Assembly (NCBI RefSeq): GCF_000284515.1
Contig: NC_017668.1
Location: 1,736,001 to 1,800,000 of the forward strand
Reading direction: 5' to 3'
Length of the DNA stretch: 64,000 nt
Source: Halobacillus halophilus DSM 2266
GTDB lineage: Bacteria > Bacillota > Bacilli > Bacillales > Halobacillaceae
Within the stretch, counting starts at the first letter, position 1, and the number at the start of each line of letters is the position of its first letter. The notes beneath the pieces are model-generated. The model ran no database searches. It saw nothing but the letters and a program-made list of their open reading frames with translations, and had not been told where the DNA came from. Positions 37,994-46,921 of this stretch are shown here, in pieces. A program made the translations under genes and the position numbers.

Positions 37994-38158
37994 GTGACTA
38001 CATCAAAGGAAGATCCTGTTTCCATTAAAATAGAAGCACTTCGCAAACGGATGACTGAAGTTGCGTTAGAAAAAGGTTTTTCCAGTGAAGAGACAGTTAA
38101 AATCAGCCAGGAGTTAGATGCTGTCCTCAATCAAATTGAACATAAAGCTAATAAGTAA
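37994..38158 (+). CDS. Spo0E-like aspartyl-phosphate phosphatase
   Basis: 54 residues with the Spo0E signature: IEALRKRMTEVALEKGFSSEETVKISQELDAVLNQIE. Known members dephosphorylate Spo0A~P and so delay sporulation; the conserved SQELD motif is complete. GTG start with AAGGAGG nine bases upstream; followed directly by a terminator. It indicates a spore-forming host. Confidence 0.82.
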   Translation: MTTSKEDPVSIKIEALRKRMTEVALEKGFSSEETVKISQELDAVLNQIEHKANK

Positions 38159-38189
38159 AAGCCTGCAGCTTAAGCTGCAGGCTTTTTTT
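38158..38189. terminator. bidirectional terminator
   Basis: AGCCTGCAGC and GCTGCAGGCT arms with a TTAA loop and a T run, between the Spo0E-like gene and patA. Confidence 0.88.
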
Positions 38190-39339
38190 AATCGGCGAGA
38201 AAAGCTTCCAGTCTGTCCAGTCCTTTTTTGAGGGTGTCCTGACTATAAGCATACGATAATCGCATGTACCCTTCGCCGTAAGTAGAAAATGCATCCCCAG
38301 GAACCAAGGCAAGACGGCACTCTTCTAAAAGCTGGACGGCTTTTTCAAAACTCGTCATCCCATCCATAGGAAACTTAGGGAAGATATAAAAGGCTCCGTC
38401 AGGCACGACGTAGTCAAGTCCCATTCCAGATAACCGTCTCATTACATAATCCCTTCGTTCTTTATACTCTTCCTTCATAAAGGAGGGATCTTCTTTTCCA
38501 TTAGTCAATGCTTCGAGCGCTGCATACTGGCTGATCGAAGTCGGGCAGGAAACATTGTACTGATGTACTTTTAAGATGTGCTTGGCAAGCCAGGAGGGAG
38601 CAAGTAAAAAGCCAATTCTCCACCCGGTCATGGCATGGGACTTGGAAATACCGTTAATTACAATGATGTGATCCCGGACATCCGAAAACTGGGCGATGGA
38701 TGTATGATTCCCCGTATAAACCAGTTCACTATAAATTTCATCGGCCAATCCGAACAGTTTATATTTCTTCAATACATCTGCAATTCCGCGTAACTCACTT
38801 TCCGTCAACGAAACTCCCGTAGGATTAGATGGATAGGGAAGGATAACGGCTTTCGTTTTTGATGTTATGGATTGTTCAAGCTGCTTAGCTGTGAGTTTAA
38901 AATCCTGCCCTCTCGTATCTACATACACGGGGGTGGCTCCCGCAAGTTTAATCAAAGGTTCATATCCAGGGTAAACAGGACCTGGTAAAATAACTTCGTC
39001 TCCTGGGGTAAGAATAGTTCGAAGTGTGGCATCAATCGCCTGGGAGGCTCCGACCGTCACGATTATTTCTTCCTCGGCTTGATAGGATAACCCATATTTT
39101 TCGGATACATATTGTTCGATGGCCTGTCTTAGCTCAAGAATTCCAGCATTCGGAGTGTAAGTCGTCCTGTTATACTGGATCGCATTTACGGCGGCCTGCT
39201 TAATATGATCAGGTGTATAAAAATCTGGCTGGCCAATTGTAAGGGATATGACATCATCATATTGGTTCACCATATTAAAAAAGCGGCGAATTCCTGATAT
39301 TTGGATATCGTTTAGGCGGGGATTGATATATTGTTCCAT
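38188..39339 (-). CDS. patA: PLP aminotransferase A (N-acetyl-diaminopimelate aminotransferase)
   Basis: 383 residues, class I/II fold. SLTIGQPDF, SYTPNAG-like TTYTPNAGILELRQAI, PGPVYPGYEP, YPSNPTGV, the PLP lysine in NGISKSHAMTGWR, and the C-terminal SYAYS are those of B. subtilis PatA. It works in the acetylase variant of the diaminopimelate pathway together with DapH and DapL at 51-53 kb. Its position before cheV and ykyB matches B. subtilis. Confidence 0.9.
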   Translation of the reverse strand: MEQYINPRLNDIQISGIRRFFNMVNQYDDVISLTIGQPDFYTPDHIKQAAVNAIQYNRTTYTPNAGILELRQAIEQYVSEKYGLSYQAEEEIIVTVGASQAIDATLRTILTPGDEVILPGPVYPGYEPLIKLAGATPVYVDTRGQDFKLTAKQLEQSITSKTKAVILPYPSNPTGVSLTESELRGIADVLKKYKLFGLADEIYSELVYTGNHTSIAQFSDVRDHIIVINGISKSHAMTGWRIGFLLAPSWLAKHILKVHQYNVSCPTSISQYAALEALTNGKEDPSFMKEEYKERRDYVMRRLSGMGLDYVVPDGAFYIFPKFPMDGMTSFEKAVQLLEECRLALVPGDAFSTYGEGYMRLSYAYSQDTLKKGLDRLEAFLAD

Positions 39340-39452
39340 TGCTGAGCACCTCTTTACATATATTTAACAAAATGTTCAAACAATTTCGATAGTTTCTCTG
39401 TAGAATTTTGTTATAATTTGATTGTAGTTTAATAGAAAGGAGTTTGATTGTT

Positions 39453-39596
39453 ATGAGAATGAGCAGAATCTCTTTTGAAGAATTAGTCGCTCAAAATAAA
39501 CAACAGCTTTTAGAAGATCAGAAAGCCATTGATAAAATTGAAGAACTAATAGATGAAAAACACACAAAGAAACTTGAATCCTCTTATGTTAACTGA
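39453..39596 (+). CDS. FbpB family small protein
   Basis: 47 residues: MRMSRISFEELVAQNKQQLLEDQKAIDKIEELIDEKH, which fits the FbpB family (a small basic protein that helps the Fur-controlled sRNA FsrA in B. subtilis). This copy is less basic than typical. AAAGGAG precedes the ATG, and a TATAAT box lies about 40 bp upstream. I see no Fur box. Confidence 0.65.
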   Translation: MRMSRISFEELVAQNKQQLLEDQKAIDKIEELIDEKHTKKLESSYVN

Positions 39597-39610
39597 TGAT
39601 ACCATATGAG

Positions 39611-39644
39611 AAAAGCAGCCGCATACCAGAGGGCTGCTTTTTTA
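39611..39644 (+). terminator. terminator after the FbpB-like gene
   Basis: AAAAGCAGCC and GGCTGCTTTT arms and a T run. Confidence 0.82.
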
Positions 39645-39655
39645 GTTTTTGGCTT

Positions 39656-40296
39656 GTTAAACTTCCGTGTTGTTTTTTAGGTTAAGCTCCCGTTACTTGA
39701 AGACTCAGTTTCGAGATATTGGAAGTGAGGGAAGTCCTGCGGGGGGCGATTCGCTTTCCGGCCCTGCATGACGCAGGGTCGTTCGACGTTGCCACACGAC
39801 GTGGCGTTATTAGTCGAACCTCTTCTGCGCGGAACCTCCTCAGGCTTCGCCTTCCGGGGTCTCCCCTGTCATTTTCATCCCACAGGAGTCTTCATCGTCC
39901 CCCTCTGGACCTTGCGAAATAGGGAGCTCGAAATGCACTTCGAAGATGCCTGTTCGACAAAGATAATGAACCTGAGAAGCGAAAGAGTATCTAGCTTATT
40001 TAAGTGTATAAATCCCGCTTTATAAGCATTTAAGGCTGCTTCAGGATGATTCCCCCTCTTATGAAAGGGGCCGTTTTACGTTTCAGGCTGGGTGGCGAAG
40101 GAAACGACGAGACCCCACAGGGAGTGACAGCGACCGAGGAGGCTTGCCAGTTTCCCCGCAGGAAAGCGAGTTGTTTCCGCAGCCATCCCTCCTCTATATT
40201 AAGTAACGGACCTAAGATATCTCGAAACTGAGTCTTCAACTATACGGCCCTATTGCGTAATAAGCCTCTTATGAAAAATCAACACGGAAGTTTAAC
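39656..40296. repeat. dispersed palindromic element R6 (reverse, perfect outer ends)
   Basis: 641 bp. Outer inverted repeats GTTAAACTTCCGTGTTG (39656-39672) and CAACACGGAAGTTTAAC (40280-40296) are perfect 17-bp complements. Inner ends AGACTCAGTTTCGAGATA and ATATCTCGAAACTGAGTCT are also perfect. The long B module is on the left and a divergent A module (GGCTGGGTGGCGAAGG...) on the right. This copy defines the ends best. Confidence 0.92.
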
Positions 40297-40411
40297 AGAT
40301 CCTGGTTTTTAGTAAGATGTAAGAAGACATAAAGCCACAGATAGGCAGGATGATTTAAAATTGGCATATCACTGGTATAATAAGGGGTACAAGCACAAAG
40401 GAGGTCCATCG

Positions 40412-41263
40412 ATGAAAGATACGGGTTTAGTTTTAGAAGGCGGAGGCATGAGGGGAGCTTATACGGCAGGTGTTCTGGATTTCTTTCACGACGAAGGAAT
40501 CCAATTCCCATTTGTGGTAGGTGCTTCAGCAGGTGCCTGCAATGGAAGCTCCTATGTGGCTGGACAAAGAGGCAGAAATTATGAAGTCATGGTTGAATAC
40601 GGGGATCATCCCGAGTACATATCCTATAAACGAATGTTTACGAAACGGCAGTTATTTGGAATGGATTTTATTTTTGATAAACTTCCGAATGATCTGGTTC
40701 CGTTTGATTATGAATCGTTTCAATCAAAGAAGGCTGATTTTGTGGTTGGAACAACCGATCTTGAAACTGGGGAACCCCAGTTTTATGATCATTTCCCAAC
40801 GAGGGAGAGTCTATTGAAAGTGATGCGTGCATCGAGTTCTCTTCCATTGGTTGCCCCGAGCATTATGTATGATGGGAAACAATTGATGGATGGGGGGATT
40901 TCGGATCCGATTCCAGTCGGTCCTTCAATTAAGCATGGAAACGCTAAACATGTATTCGTGTTAACTAGAAATGACGGTTACTTAAAAGGAAAGATGAAAT
41001 TGGGCTGGTATTTTAACCGGAAATATAGACAGTTTCCGATGTTCGCTCAATCCTTGATTAACCGCCATGAACGTTATAATGAAAGATTGAATGAAGTGAA
41101 GCGGATGGAACAATCAGGAAAAGCCTTTGTACTCCGGCCAATGAAGCCCCTTCAGGTAAGCCGCATTGAAAGGAACCGGGATCGTCTTCACCAGTTGTAC
41201 ACTCAAGGATACGAGGAAGCGCAAAGCCAGGCTGATCAATTGGCAGCCTTTTTACAAACCTGA
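40412..41263 (+). CDS. patatin-like phospholipase
   Basis: 283 residues from ATG 40412 (AAAGGAGG seven bases upstream). GGGMRGAYTAGVLDF oxyanion glycine loop, nucleophile in GASAGACNG (GxSxG), and DGGISDPIP with the catalytic Asp: a Ser-Asp dyad lipid acyl hydrolase. Probably cytoplasmic. Followed 17 bp later by an AlkD-type gene. Confidence 0.88.
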   Translation: MKDTGLVLEGGGMRGAYTAGVLDFFHDEGIQFPFVVGASAGACNGSSYVAGQRGRNYEVMVEYGDHPEYISYKRMFTKRQLFGMDFIFDKLPNDLVPFDYESFQSKKADFVVGTTDLETGEPQFYDHFPTRESLLKVMRASSSLPLVAPSIMYDGKQLMDGGISDPIPVGPSIKHGNAKHVFVLTRNDGYLKGKMKLGWYFNRKYRQFPMFAQSLINRHERYNERLNEVKRMEQSGKAFVLRPMKPLQVSRIERNRDRLHQLYTQGYEEAQSQADQLAAFLQT

Positions 41264-41280
41264 GGGAAGGGATGATCTGA

Positions 41281-41979
41281 GTGAAGAGAAGCGAACAAAT
41301 TAAGTCCGCCATTATTCACACCTTCCAGGAGCATCAAAATAAAGAGAACAGGCCGGCTATGGAAGCCTACATGAAACACCAGTTCCTGTTTTATGGCATT
41401 AAAAGTCCTGAGCGCACACCCATTCTGCGTCCGATTTATAAAGAATATAGGACGATTTCGGAAACTGAACGGATGGATGCGGCCATCCTGCTATTCCAGC
41501 AGCCAGAAAGGGAATGTCATTATGCAGCTCTTGGATTATTGGAAAAAGGTGTGAAGAAAGCCGTTCCATCTTCTATCGCGGTTTATAAAGAACTGATGAT
41601 GACTGCCTCATGGTGGGATACCGTGGATATGATTGCGTCCAATTTATGCGGCGGATATTTTAAGCGTTATCCTGAACAATTAAGACCAATCACTGAAAAC
41701 TGGAGCCATTCCAGCAACCTTTGGGTAAGGCGTTCCAGCATGCTTCATCAATTAAAGTATAAAGAGCAGACAGATAAGGGGTTATTATTCGAGACGGCAC
41801 GTCAGCTGAAGGGCGAGAAAGAGTTTTTTATCGAAAAAGCAATAGGCTGGGCGCTTCGCGAATATAGTAAAACAGATACGGAAGCCGTAGTCCAATTATT
41901 GGAGTCGGAATCTTTCCGGCCTTTGACCAAAAGAGAAGGATTAAAGTGGGCAAAGAACAAAGGACTGCTATCTTCTTAA
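41281..41979 (+). CDS. DNA alkylation repair protein, AlkD family
   Basis: 232 residues of tandem HEAT-like helical repeats. FYGIKSPERTPILRPIYKEY, the conserved TASWWDTVDMIASNLCGGYF (AlkD active-site region with the Trp and Asp), LWVRRSSMLHQLKYK and AIGWALREYSKTD. By family, a glycosylase for alkylated DNA bases. GTG start with AGGGAAGGG ahead. Coupled to the patatin-like gene. Confidence 0.87.
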   Translation: MKRSEQIKSAIIHTFQEHQNKENRPAMEAYMKHQFLFYGIKSPERTPILRPIYKEYRTISETERMDAAILLFQQPERECHYAALGLLEKGVKKAVPSSIAVYKELMMTASWWDTVDMIASNLCGGYFKRYPEQLRPITENWSHSSNLWVRRSSMLHQLKYKEQTDKGLLFETARQLKGEKEFFIEKAIGWALREYSKTDTEAVVQLLESESFRPLTKREGLKWAKNKGLLSS

Positions 41980-42040
41980 GTTTATTCTCCATGGGATATG
42001 TTCATAATGGTTGTATCATGAACACGGGGAGATGCTTTGT

Positions 42041-42442
42041 ATGGAGAAGTGGATAGATTATGCTGTGCTGGATCATGTGATTGCGATGTTAAATGATGAT
42101 GTGATTCGTATGGTCGGCTTTAAACCGGAGCATATACAGTTTTTTCTAGTTTTTGTCCTGGTTATGTCCTTGATGTGGGTCTCTCGTCCCATCATTGAAT
42201 GGATGATGGTAAAAAACTGGAACACCTTTGCGAGCTATTTTACAAGCAGCTTAATTACGATTGCGTTCTTACAGCTCGTGGACAGGTATGCGATGAGTCA
42301 GGAGCAGTCGACACTTCCGGATTACTACTGGTCTATTTGTCTGCTTGCGGTCAGCAGCTATGGAGTCATGTACGTACTATTTAAAATGTGCAAAAAAACA
42401 TGGACTCATCTGAGAGAGCGAGCGAAAAAACAGGCTGCGTAG
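42041..42442 (+). CDS. hypothetical membrane protein, 133 aa
   Basis: About three membrane helices (FFLVFVLVMSLMWVS, FTSSLITIAFLQLV, SICLLAVSSYGVMYVLF), with a basic tail RERAKKQAA. ATG 42041 chosen for the GGGAG eight bases upstream. No family recognised. Confidence 0.6.
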   Translation: MEKWIDYAVLDHVIAMLNDDVIRMVGFKPEHIQFFLVFVLVMSLMWVSRPIIEWMMVKNWNTFASYFTSSLITIAFLQLVDRYAMSQEQSTLPDYYWSICLLAVSSYGVMYVLFKMCKKTWTHLRERAKKQAA

Positions 42443-42499
42443 TTTTCTGAAACCTTCTGCCTTTACAATTCGTAAAGCTTACAGAAGGGGGAATACACC

Positions 42500-42712
42500 A
42501 TGATGATGGAATTTAACCTGACGCTTCTGTTCACCTTTCTTTTATTTGGTCTGCTTTTATTGGTTTTAAATATCGTAACGAGTATATGGTCCTACCGTGA
42601 CTCTCGAAGAAAAGGGAGGAGTTCGGAGTTTGCCATAATGGTTTTACTCGGCACCTTGTTTTTCCCTGTCATAGGTCTCATCGTCTATTTAGTCATCAGA
42701 AATGATAGTTAG
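42500..42712 (+). CDS. small membrane protein with two helices, 70 aa
   Basis: Two hydrophobic helices (about residues 6-29 and 45-66) joined by SYRDSRRKGRSSEF, reminiscent of the N-terminal membrane hairpin of phospholipase D-like small proteins. AAGGGGGAA before ATG. Terminator follows. Confidence 0.6.
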   Translation: MMMEFNLTLLFTFLLFGLLLLVLNIVTSIWSYRDSRRKGRSSEFAIMVLLGTLFFPVIGLIVYLVIRNDS

Positions 42713-42740
42713 AACACCCTCTCTGAAAGGGTGTTTTTTT
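42713..42740 (+). terminator. Rho-independent terminator
   Basis: ACACCCT and AGGGTGT arms followed by seven T. Confidence 0.8.
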
Positions 42741-42755
42741 ATGGTTCTATTCTGT

Positions 42756-42782
42756 TGAATAAGGAGTTTCTGAAGACGATAT
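42756..42782 (+). promoter_or_regulatory. probable sigma-D (motility) promoter of cheV
   Basis: TGAA, 15 bp spacer, GACGATAT matches the sigma-D consensus TAAA-N15-GCCGATAT in 10 of 12 positions, about 38 bp before cheV. This is the expected control for a chemotaxis gene. Confidence 0.55.
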
Positions 42783-42820
42783 ATAGAGAGAATGAACGAA
42801 AATAGGAAGGACGATAACCT

Positions 42821-43726
42821 ATGGAAAATCAGCAAGGCGTACTCCTGGAAAGTGGAACGAATGAGCTGGAAATCGTAGAATTCGGCATTGGAACCAATCG
42901 ATTCGGTATCAACGTAATTAAAGTAAAAGAGATACTTAACCCGCAGCCTATTACTCATATTCCTCACTCGCATCCTTCCGTGGAAGGAATTATAGAAATA
43001 AGAGGGGAAGTCGTGCCTGTGGTTGATACCGCTCACGCTCTGGGCTTTGACCCTTCAGCTCAACCTGCACAGGATAAATTCATTCTAGCGGAGTTTAATC
43101 AAATGAAAATTGCTTTTCATGTGCATACGGTCACACGAATTCATCGGATTTCCTGGGAGCAGATGGAGAAACCAAAAAAAATGTATCAAGGACTGGAAAC
43201 GAAAATTACAGGTATTGTAAAAATGGAGGGCGACATGCTGCTGCTTTTGGATTTTGAAAAAGTGGCCGCTGATATTAGTCCTGAGTCCAGTATCACTAAG
43301 GAACAGTTACGGAACCTTGGGGAAAGGGAGAGATCCGAAAAAAGGATTATGGTCGTTGAAGACTCCAGCCTTCTCCGGGCGTTGTTACAGGAGACACTTG
43401 AAGAAGCGGGGTATGACCAGACTGTTGTATTCGAGGATGGAAAAGAAGCACTCGATCATCTTAAGCAGCTAGTGGATGAAGGGAAAGTGGTAGAAGAAGA
43501 ATACCAGTTGGTCATCACGGACATTGAAATGCCGCAGAAGGATGGGCATCATCTGACGAAAATCATTAAAGAAAATGAAGAGATGACGGCTCTTCCGGTT
43601 ATCATTTTTTCTTCTTTAATTACAAATGATCTTCGCCATAAAGGGGAAAAGGTCGGAGCCGAGGCGCAAGTATCCAAACCTGAAATTCTTGAACTGGTCA
43701 AATGGATCGATCACTATATCTTATAA
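42821..43726 (+). CDS. cheV: chemotaxis coupling/adaptation protein CheV
   Basis: 301 residues. N-terminal CheW domain (about 10-155) that couples receptors to CheA, and a C-terminal receiver domain (about 175-300) with acidic pair E180/D181, phosphoacceptor D234 in VITDIEMP, Ser in IIFSSL and Lys in VSKPE. Order patA-cheV-ykyB as in B. subtilis. It is the only chemotaxis gene in the window. Confidence 0.94.
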   Translation: MENQQGVLLESGTNELEIVEFGIGTNRFGINVIKVKEILNPQPITHIPHSHPSVEGIIEIRGEVVPVVDTAHALGFDPSAQPAQDKFILAEFNQMKIAFHVHTVTRIHRISWEQMEKPKKMYQGLETKITGIVKMEGDMLLLLDFEKVAADISPESSITKEQLRNLGERERSEKRIMVVEDSSLLRALLQETLEEAGYDQTVVFEDGKEALDHLKQLVDEGKVVEEEYQLVITDIEMPQKDGHHLTKIIKENEEMTALPVIIFSSLITNDLRHKGEKVGAEAQVSKPEILELVKWIDHYIL

Positions 43727-43728
43727 CG

Positions 43729-43757
43729 GAAAAAGCCGCTGAATCCCAGCGGCTTTC
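43729..43757. terminator. terminator after cheV
   Basis: AAAGCCGCT and AGCGGCTTT arms with loop GAATCCC; usable also by the convergent gene. Confidence 0.75.
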
Positions 43758-43763
43758 TCTGCA

Positions 43764-43976
43764 TTATTTTTCGATATTCAACCGTTTGTAAAGTTCATCG
43801 TGCCAGGCATATGCCTGCTTGGATAATGTTTCAGGTCCGGTTTTGGTAGGGGACGCTTCCACAATGATTTTTTGCTGATGCTCCGACAGGTGTTCAAAAG
43901 CAGCACGCATTTCTGTTGTGTATTCCATGTATTTCTTTAGATGGTATTGGAAATCTTCCAACATATCAGTACTCAT
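43764..43976 (-). CDS. hypothetical protein, 70 aa
   Basis: Soluble helical peptide: MSTDMLEDFQYHLKKYMEYTTEMRAAF... with a conserved-looking HDELYKRLN end. GAGGAGG nine bases before the ATG at 43976. No family recognised. Confidence 0.55.
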   Translation of the reverse strand: MSTDMLEDFQYHLKKYMEYTTEMRAAFEHLSEHQQKIIVEASPTKTGPETLSKQAYAWHDELYKRLNIEK

Positions 43977-44052
43977 TTGTATCATCCTCCTCTACAACCT
44001 CTATTTCCTTATTATTCAAGCGGTAAAACATGGTTCAGAACATCTCGGAAAA

Positions 44053-44529
44053 TTAATTATGCTTACGGCGTCTTTGGTTCCACAGGGATACATCACGCTG
44101 GCCAAGAAAACTGGAAGCAGGACGGGACTGAGAGGCGTAGGCTGGCTGCTTCTTCACAGGCTGTTCCCAATTCAAATAACGATAAAGTATTCGCTTGGCT
44201 TTGGACAGAGACAATTTTGGTTTTGGATTTCTGTACGACTGGTCGACTTTACCCAGGTGTTCTAACTGGTCGAAATCCTGTTTGTTCGCTGGAATATGAA
44301 AGTAGTACCCGGCAATTTCAATGAGGAGGGTGGAATGTTGCTGGCTTAGCTTAGGGTGATCTGAGAAATGGAGTCCAATTTTTTTAGCGCGGCTTTCCTG
44401 CAGAAGTTTATCAATTGTATATTTTTTTATATCATATAAGTGTTTAGGTTCGGGTGCCGTTTTGGCGTGTCGGTTAACAATAAACAGGGATTCGGCCAAT
44501 TCTCTGTTTGAGAGAGCATAATTCTTCAT
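44053..44529 (-). CDS. ykyB: YkyB-like protein
   Basis: 158 residues. FIVNRHAKTAPEPKHLYDIKKYTIDKLL, KKIGLHFSDHPKLSQQHSTLLIEIAGYYFHIP, and LGKVDQSYRNPKPKLSLSKAKRIL match the YkyB family of spore-formers; function unknown. ATG 44529 with AAAGGAG is used. Its position after cheV, on the other strand, recalls the patA-cheV-ykyB neighbourhood in B. subtilis. Confidence 0.78.
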   Translation of the reverse strand: MKNYALSNRELAESLFIVNRHAKTAPEPKHLYDIKKYTIDKLLQESRAKKIGLHFSDHPKLSQQHSTLLIEIAGYYFHIPANKQDFDQLEHLGKVDQSYRNPKPKLSLSKAKRILYRYLNWEQPVKKQPAYASQSRPASSFLGQRDVSLWNQRRRKHN

Positions 44530-44644
44530 AACATTTCTCCTTTCTATCCAATTGTGTAAATCTATCATATGTGTTTTTTGTTATAATTGCAAAAAATTTA
44601 CATTTAATTTTACGGAAAATGTGAAACAACATGCTTCGTATACT

Positions 44645-45225
44645 AAGAAACTTCTTACACAATAGGTCCGTTTACTGTAAGACTCGACTTCGAGATATTG
44701 TGTGGAGAAAGGGGCTCCAGGGAACGGCTCGCTTTCCGCGGGCATGTGGTGAGCTTCCTCGGGCTTAACAGCCCTGCGGGATCTCACCGATCATGTTCAT
44801 CCCGCAGGAGTCTTCGCCGTTCCCTTCCGCCCCTTTTCGTTCATGGAGAGTTCTAACGTCTCTGCAACATCTCCTTCTAATGAACAAGAATCATGTATTC
44901 TCCACCCTGAGTTTTAATGGTTGTTTACGCGTAGCGACCGAATTTGAGGCAGATGAAGTACAACTCTTGTCTGCTGTAGCAGGGTTCGTTCACTAGATAC
45001 CGTTGGGGTGGCGGAATAAACGACGAGACTCCCGCGGGAGAAGGAGCTAGGCGAGACCCCACAAGGAGTGGTAACGACTGAGGAGGCTTGCCAGTTCCCC
45101 CGCAGGAAAGCGAGTTGTTTCTGCAGCCACCCCTTCTCTATATGAAGTAACGAACCAAAAATATCTCGAATTCAAGTCTACAAGTAATGGGAGCTTTTCT
45201 TTAATGATCTGCGTAATGTTTCATT
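44645..45225. repeat. dispersed palindromic element R7 (mosaic)
   Basis: About 580 bp. Outer left piece TTACACAATAGGTCCG is the A-side arm, and the right end AGTAATGGGAGCTTTT is the B-side arm, yet the short B module (CCGCAGGAGTCTTCG) comes first and an A module close to that of R6 second. The middle carries unrelated sequence. So modules and arms have been recombined. Confidence 0.75.
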
Positions 45226-45231
45226 AGACTT

Positions 45232-45813
45232 CTATTGATTTTGTTTTAATGTTTGCAAATCTTCAATAATCTGATCCACACTTCCAGCTTCTGTACCGTT
45301 ATAGCTTTTAATGACCTCTCCTTCTGGAGTGACCAGGTAAAAACTGGTTCCGTGAGCAACCTGGTTGGAGTTCTCCAGCTGTTTAACTGGAGATTGAAAA
45401 GACTTGATCGAAAATTCTTTTACCTCCTGGAAGGAATAACCCGTAAGAAAGTTCCAATGGCTGAAATCAGGCTGATAGGGTTCAGCAAACGACTTCATTT
45501 TCTCAGGAGTATCAGTATCAGGGTCTACACTCATAGAAACGAGCGGGACCTCCATCCCTTCCTGGTCAAGCTCCTGCTGTAAACGGGACATATTTCCGGT
45601 CATCGGCGGACATACCGTCTCACAACTTGTGAAAATAAAATCAGCAATCCAGTATTCACCGCTGTAGTCTTCCGGCAGAATGACTTTTTCACCATCCTGA
45701 TTTACAGCTTCAAGGGAATTCACATCCCTGGACATATTTGTTTCGATTGGAGACCCGCATGCTGTCAGAAGTAAAACTGCCAAACCGAGTACCCATATTG
45801 TTCTGCGTTTCAT
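45232..45813 (-). CDS. SCO1/SenC family copper-chaperone lipoprotein
   Basis: 193 residues from ATG 45813. Lipoprotein signal with lipobox LTAC (Cys19), then thioredoxin fold with C64 and C68 in FTSCETVC and the copper-ligand His in VAHGTSFYLV. Sco proteins deliver copper to the CuA site of cytochrome c oxidase on the outer membrane face. Not part of the ykyB-ykuE block in B. subtilis. Followed on the same strand by nothing but the R7 repeat. Confidence 0.88.
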   Translation of the reverse strand: MKRRTIWVLGLAVLLLTACGSPIETNMSRDVNSLEAVNQDGEKVILPEDYSGEYWIADFIFTSCETVCPPMTGNMSRLQQELDQEGMEVPLVSMSVDPDTDTPEKMKSFAEPYQPDFSHWNFLTGYSFQEVKEFSIKSFQSPVKQLENSNQVAHGTSFYLVTPEGEVIKSYNGTEAGSVDQIIEDLQTLKQNQ

Positions 45814-45900
45814 GTAAATCCCCCAATTTACTTTTCTCTCTTCTAAGTGTACCACTGCTTTCCGGCAGGCAGTCATCGAGTGCTCACTGTCAAAAAATAG

Positions 45901-46761
45901 TTAGATTTCTGGTGATTTTAAGCGGAAGATCGAGAATTCCGGGCGACAGAGAAAGCGGTAGGGCATCCGTGTAGTACCTAAACCTCGGCTTACAAATAAA
46001 TCCATTCCATCTGGGAGACGATAATGACCCTCTACATATTTTTCAGCTAAAGGAGGTGTAACCAGGTAGCCGTAGATAGGGAGCTGTACTTGTCCGCCGT
46101 GACTGTGACCAGATAACTGAACATCTACCCCATACCGCTGGACTTGGTCAGCTATGTCAGGTTCATGGGCGAGAAAAAGCGTGAAACTGTTTTCGCTACG
46201 TTGGGCCAGGGTCTCTTCTATGTCTGGACGTCCAAGCATTACGTCATCTAGTCCGGCAAGGGTAAAGGATTCGCCTTCTTTCTGAATCGATGTGTGTTCA
46301 TTTTGAAGCAGGGTAAACCCTCCGCGTGACATAACTTCATAAATCTTCTCTGTACCGTATCCACCATGGTCATGGTTGCCATAAATCCAGTACTTTCCGA
46401 GTGGAGCTTCTAATCGGTTTAATAAGGCTGGCAGCCGATCCGTAAAGGAGTAGGTCTGCGGTTCATCTACTAAATCCCCGGTAAATAAAATTAAATCCGG
46501 GTTTCTTTGATTCATGGTTTCGACCAGCTGCTCGAATTTATTTAAATCATAATGAAATCCGATGTGTGTATCGGAGAATTGAAGGATATCGACGTTATGA
46601 AAGCTTTTGGGAATCTTCGAATGGTTAATGCTGAACTTTTTTACGGTTAATAAATCAGGTTCTATATACTTGGCATAATAGTAGCTCAGTCCACTTAAAC
46701 CTAGAAATCCTAGAAAACTGCGCACCATATTCTTAATGAACTTGCGCCTGGTTAATTTCAT
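45901..46761 (-). CDS. ykuE: Tat-exported metallophosphoesterase (YkuE-like)
   Basis: 286 residues. N-terminus MKLTRRKFIKNM is a twin-arginine signal with membrane span; B. subtilis YkuE is a known Tat substrate. The calcineurin-like metal motifs are complete: DTHIGFH, GDLVDEP, YGNHDHGGYG, HEPDIAD and GHSHGGQ. A phosphodiesterase at the cell surface. Next to fadH as in B. subtilis. Confidence 0.88.
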   Translation of the reverse strand: MKLTRRKFIKNMVRSFLGFLGLSGLSYYYAKYIEPDLLTVKKFSINHSKIPKSFHNVDILQFSDTHIGFHYDLNKFEQLVETMNQRNPDLILFTGDLVDEPQTYSFTDRLPALLNRLEAPLGKYWIYGNHDHGGYGTEKIYEVMSRGGFTLLQNEHTSIQKEGESFTLAGLDDVMLGRPDIEETLAQRSENSFTLFLAHEPDIADQVQRYGVDVQLSGHSHGGQVQLPIYGYLVTPPLAEKYVEGHYRLPDGMDLFVSRGLGTTRMPYRFLCRPEFSIFRLKSPEI

Positions 46762-46921
46762 AGAAAGTCCTCTCCCCTGAATTCTTTGGTCATTATACCA
46801 CGAAAATCTTTATTCAAACTTAGGAAGATTCTCCTCCTTTTTAATATTTTTTTAAAAATGAACAGGAATTCATTTTTTTATGTGGAATGTAGAATATATA
46901 GAGAGATAGGAGGATGATGAA

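Noticed and set aside
39360-39452. Fur box in front of the FbpB-like gene.
   Set aside because: The AT-rich region has no recognisable GATAATGATTATC-type palindrome, so iron control is not claimed.
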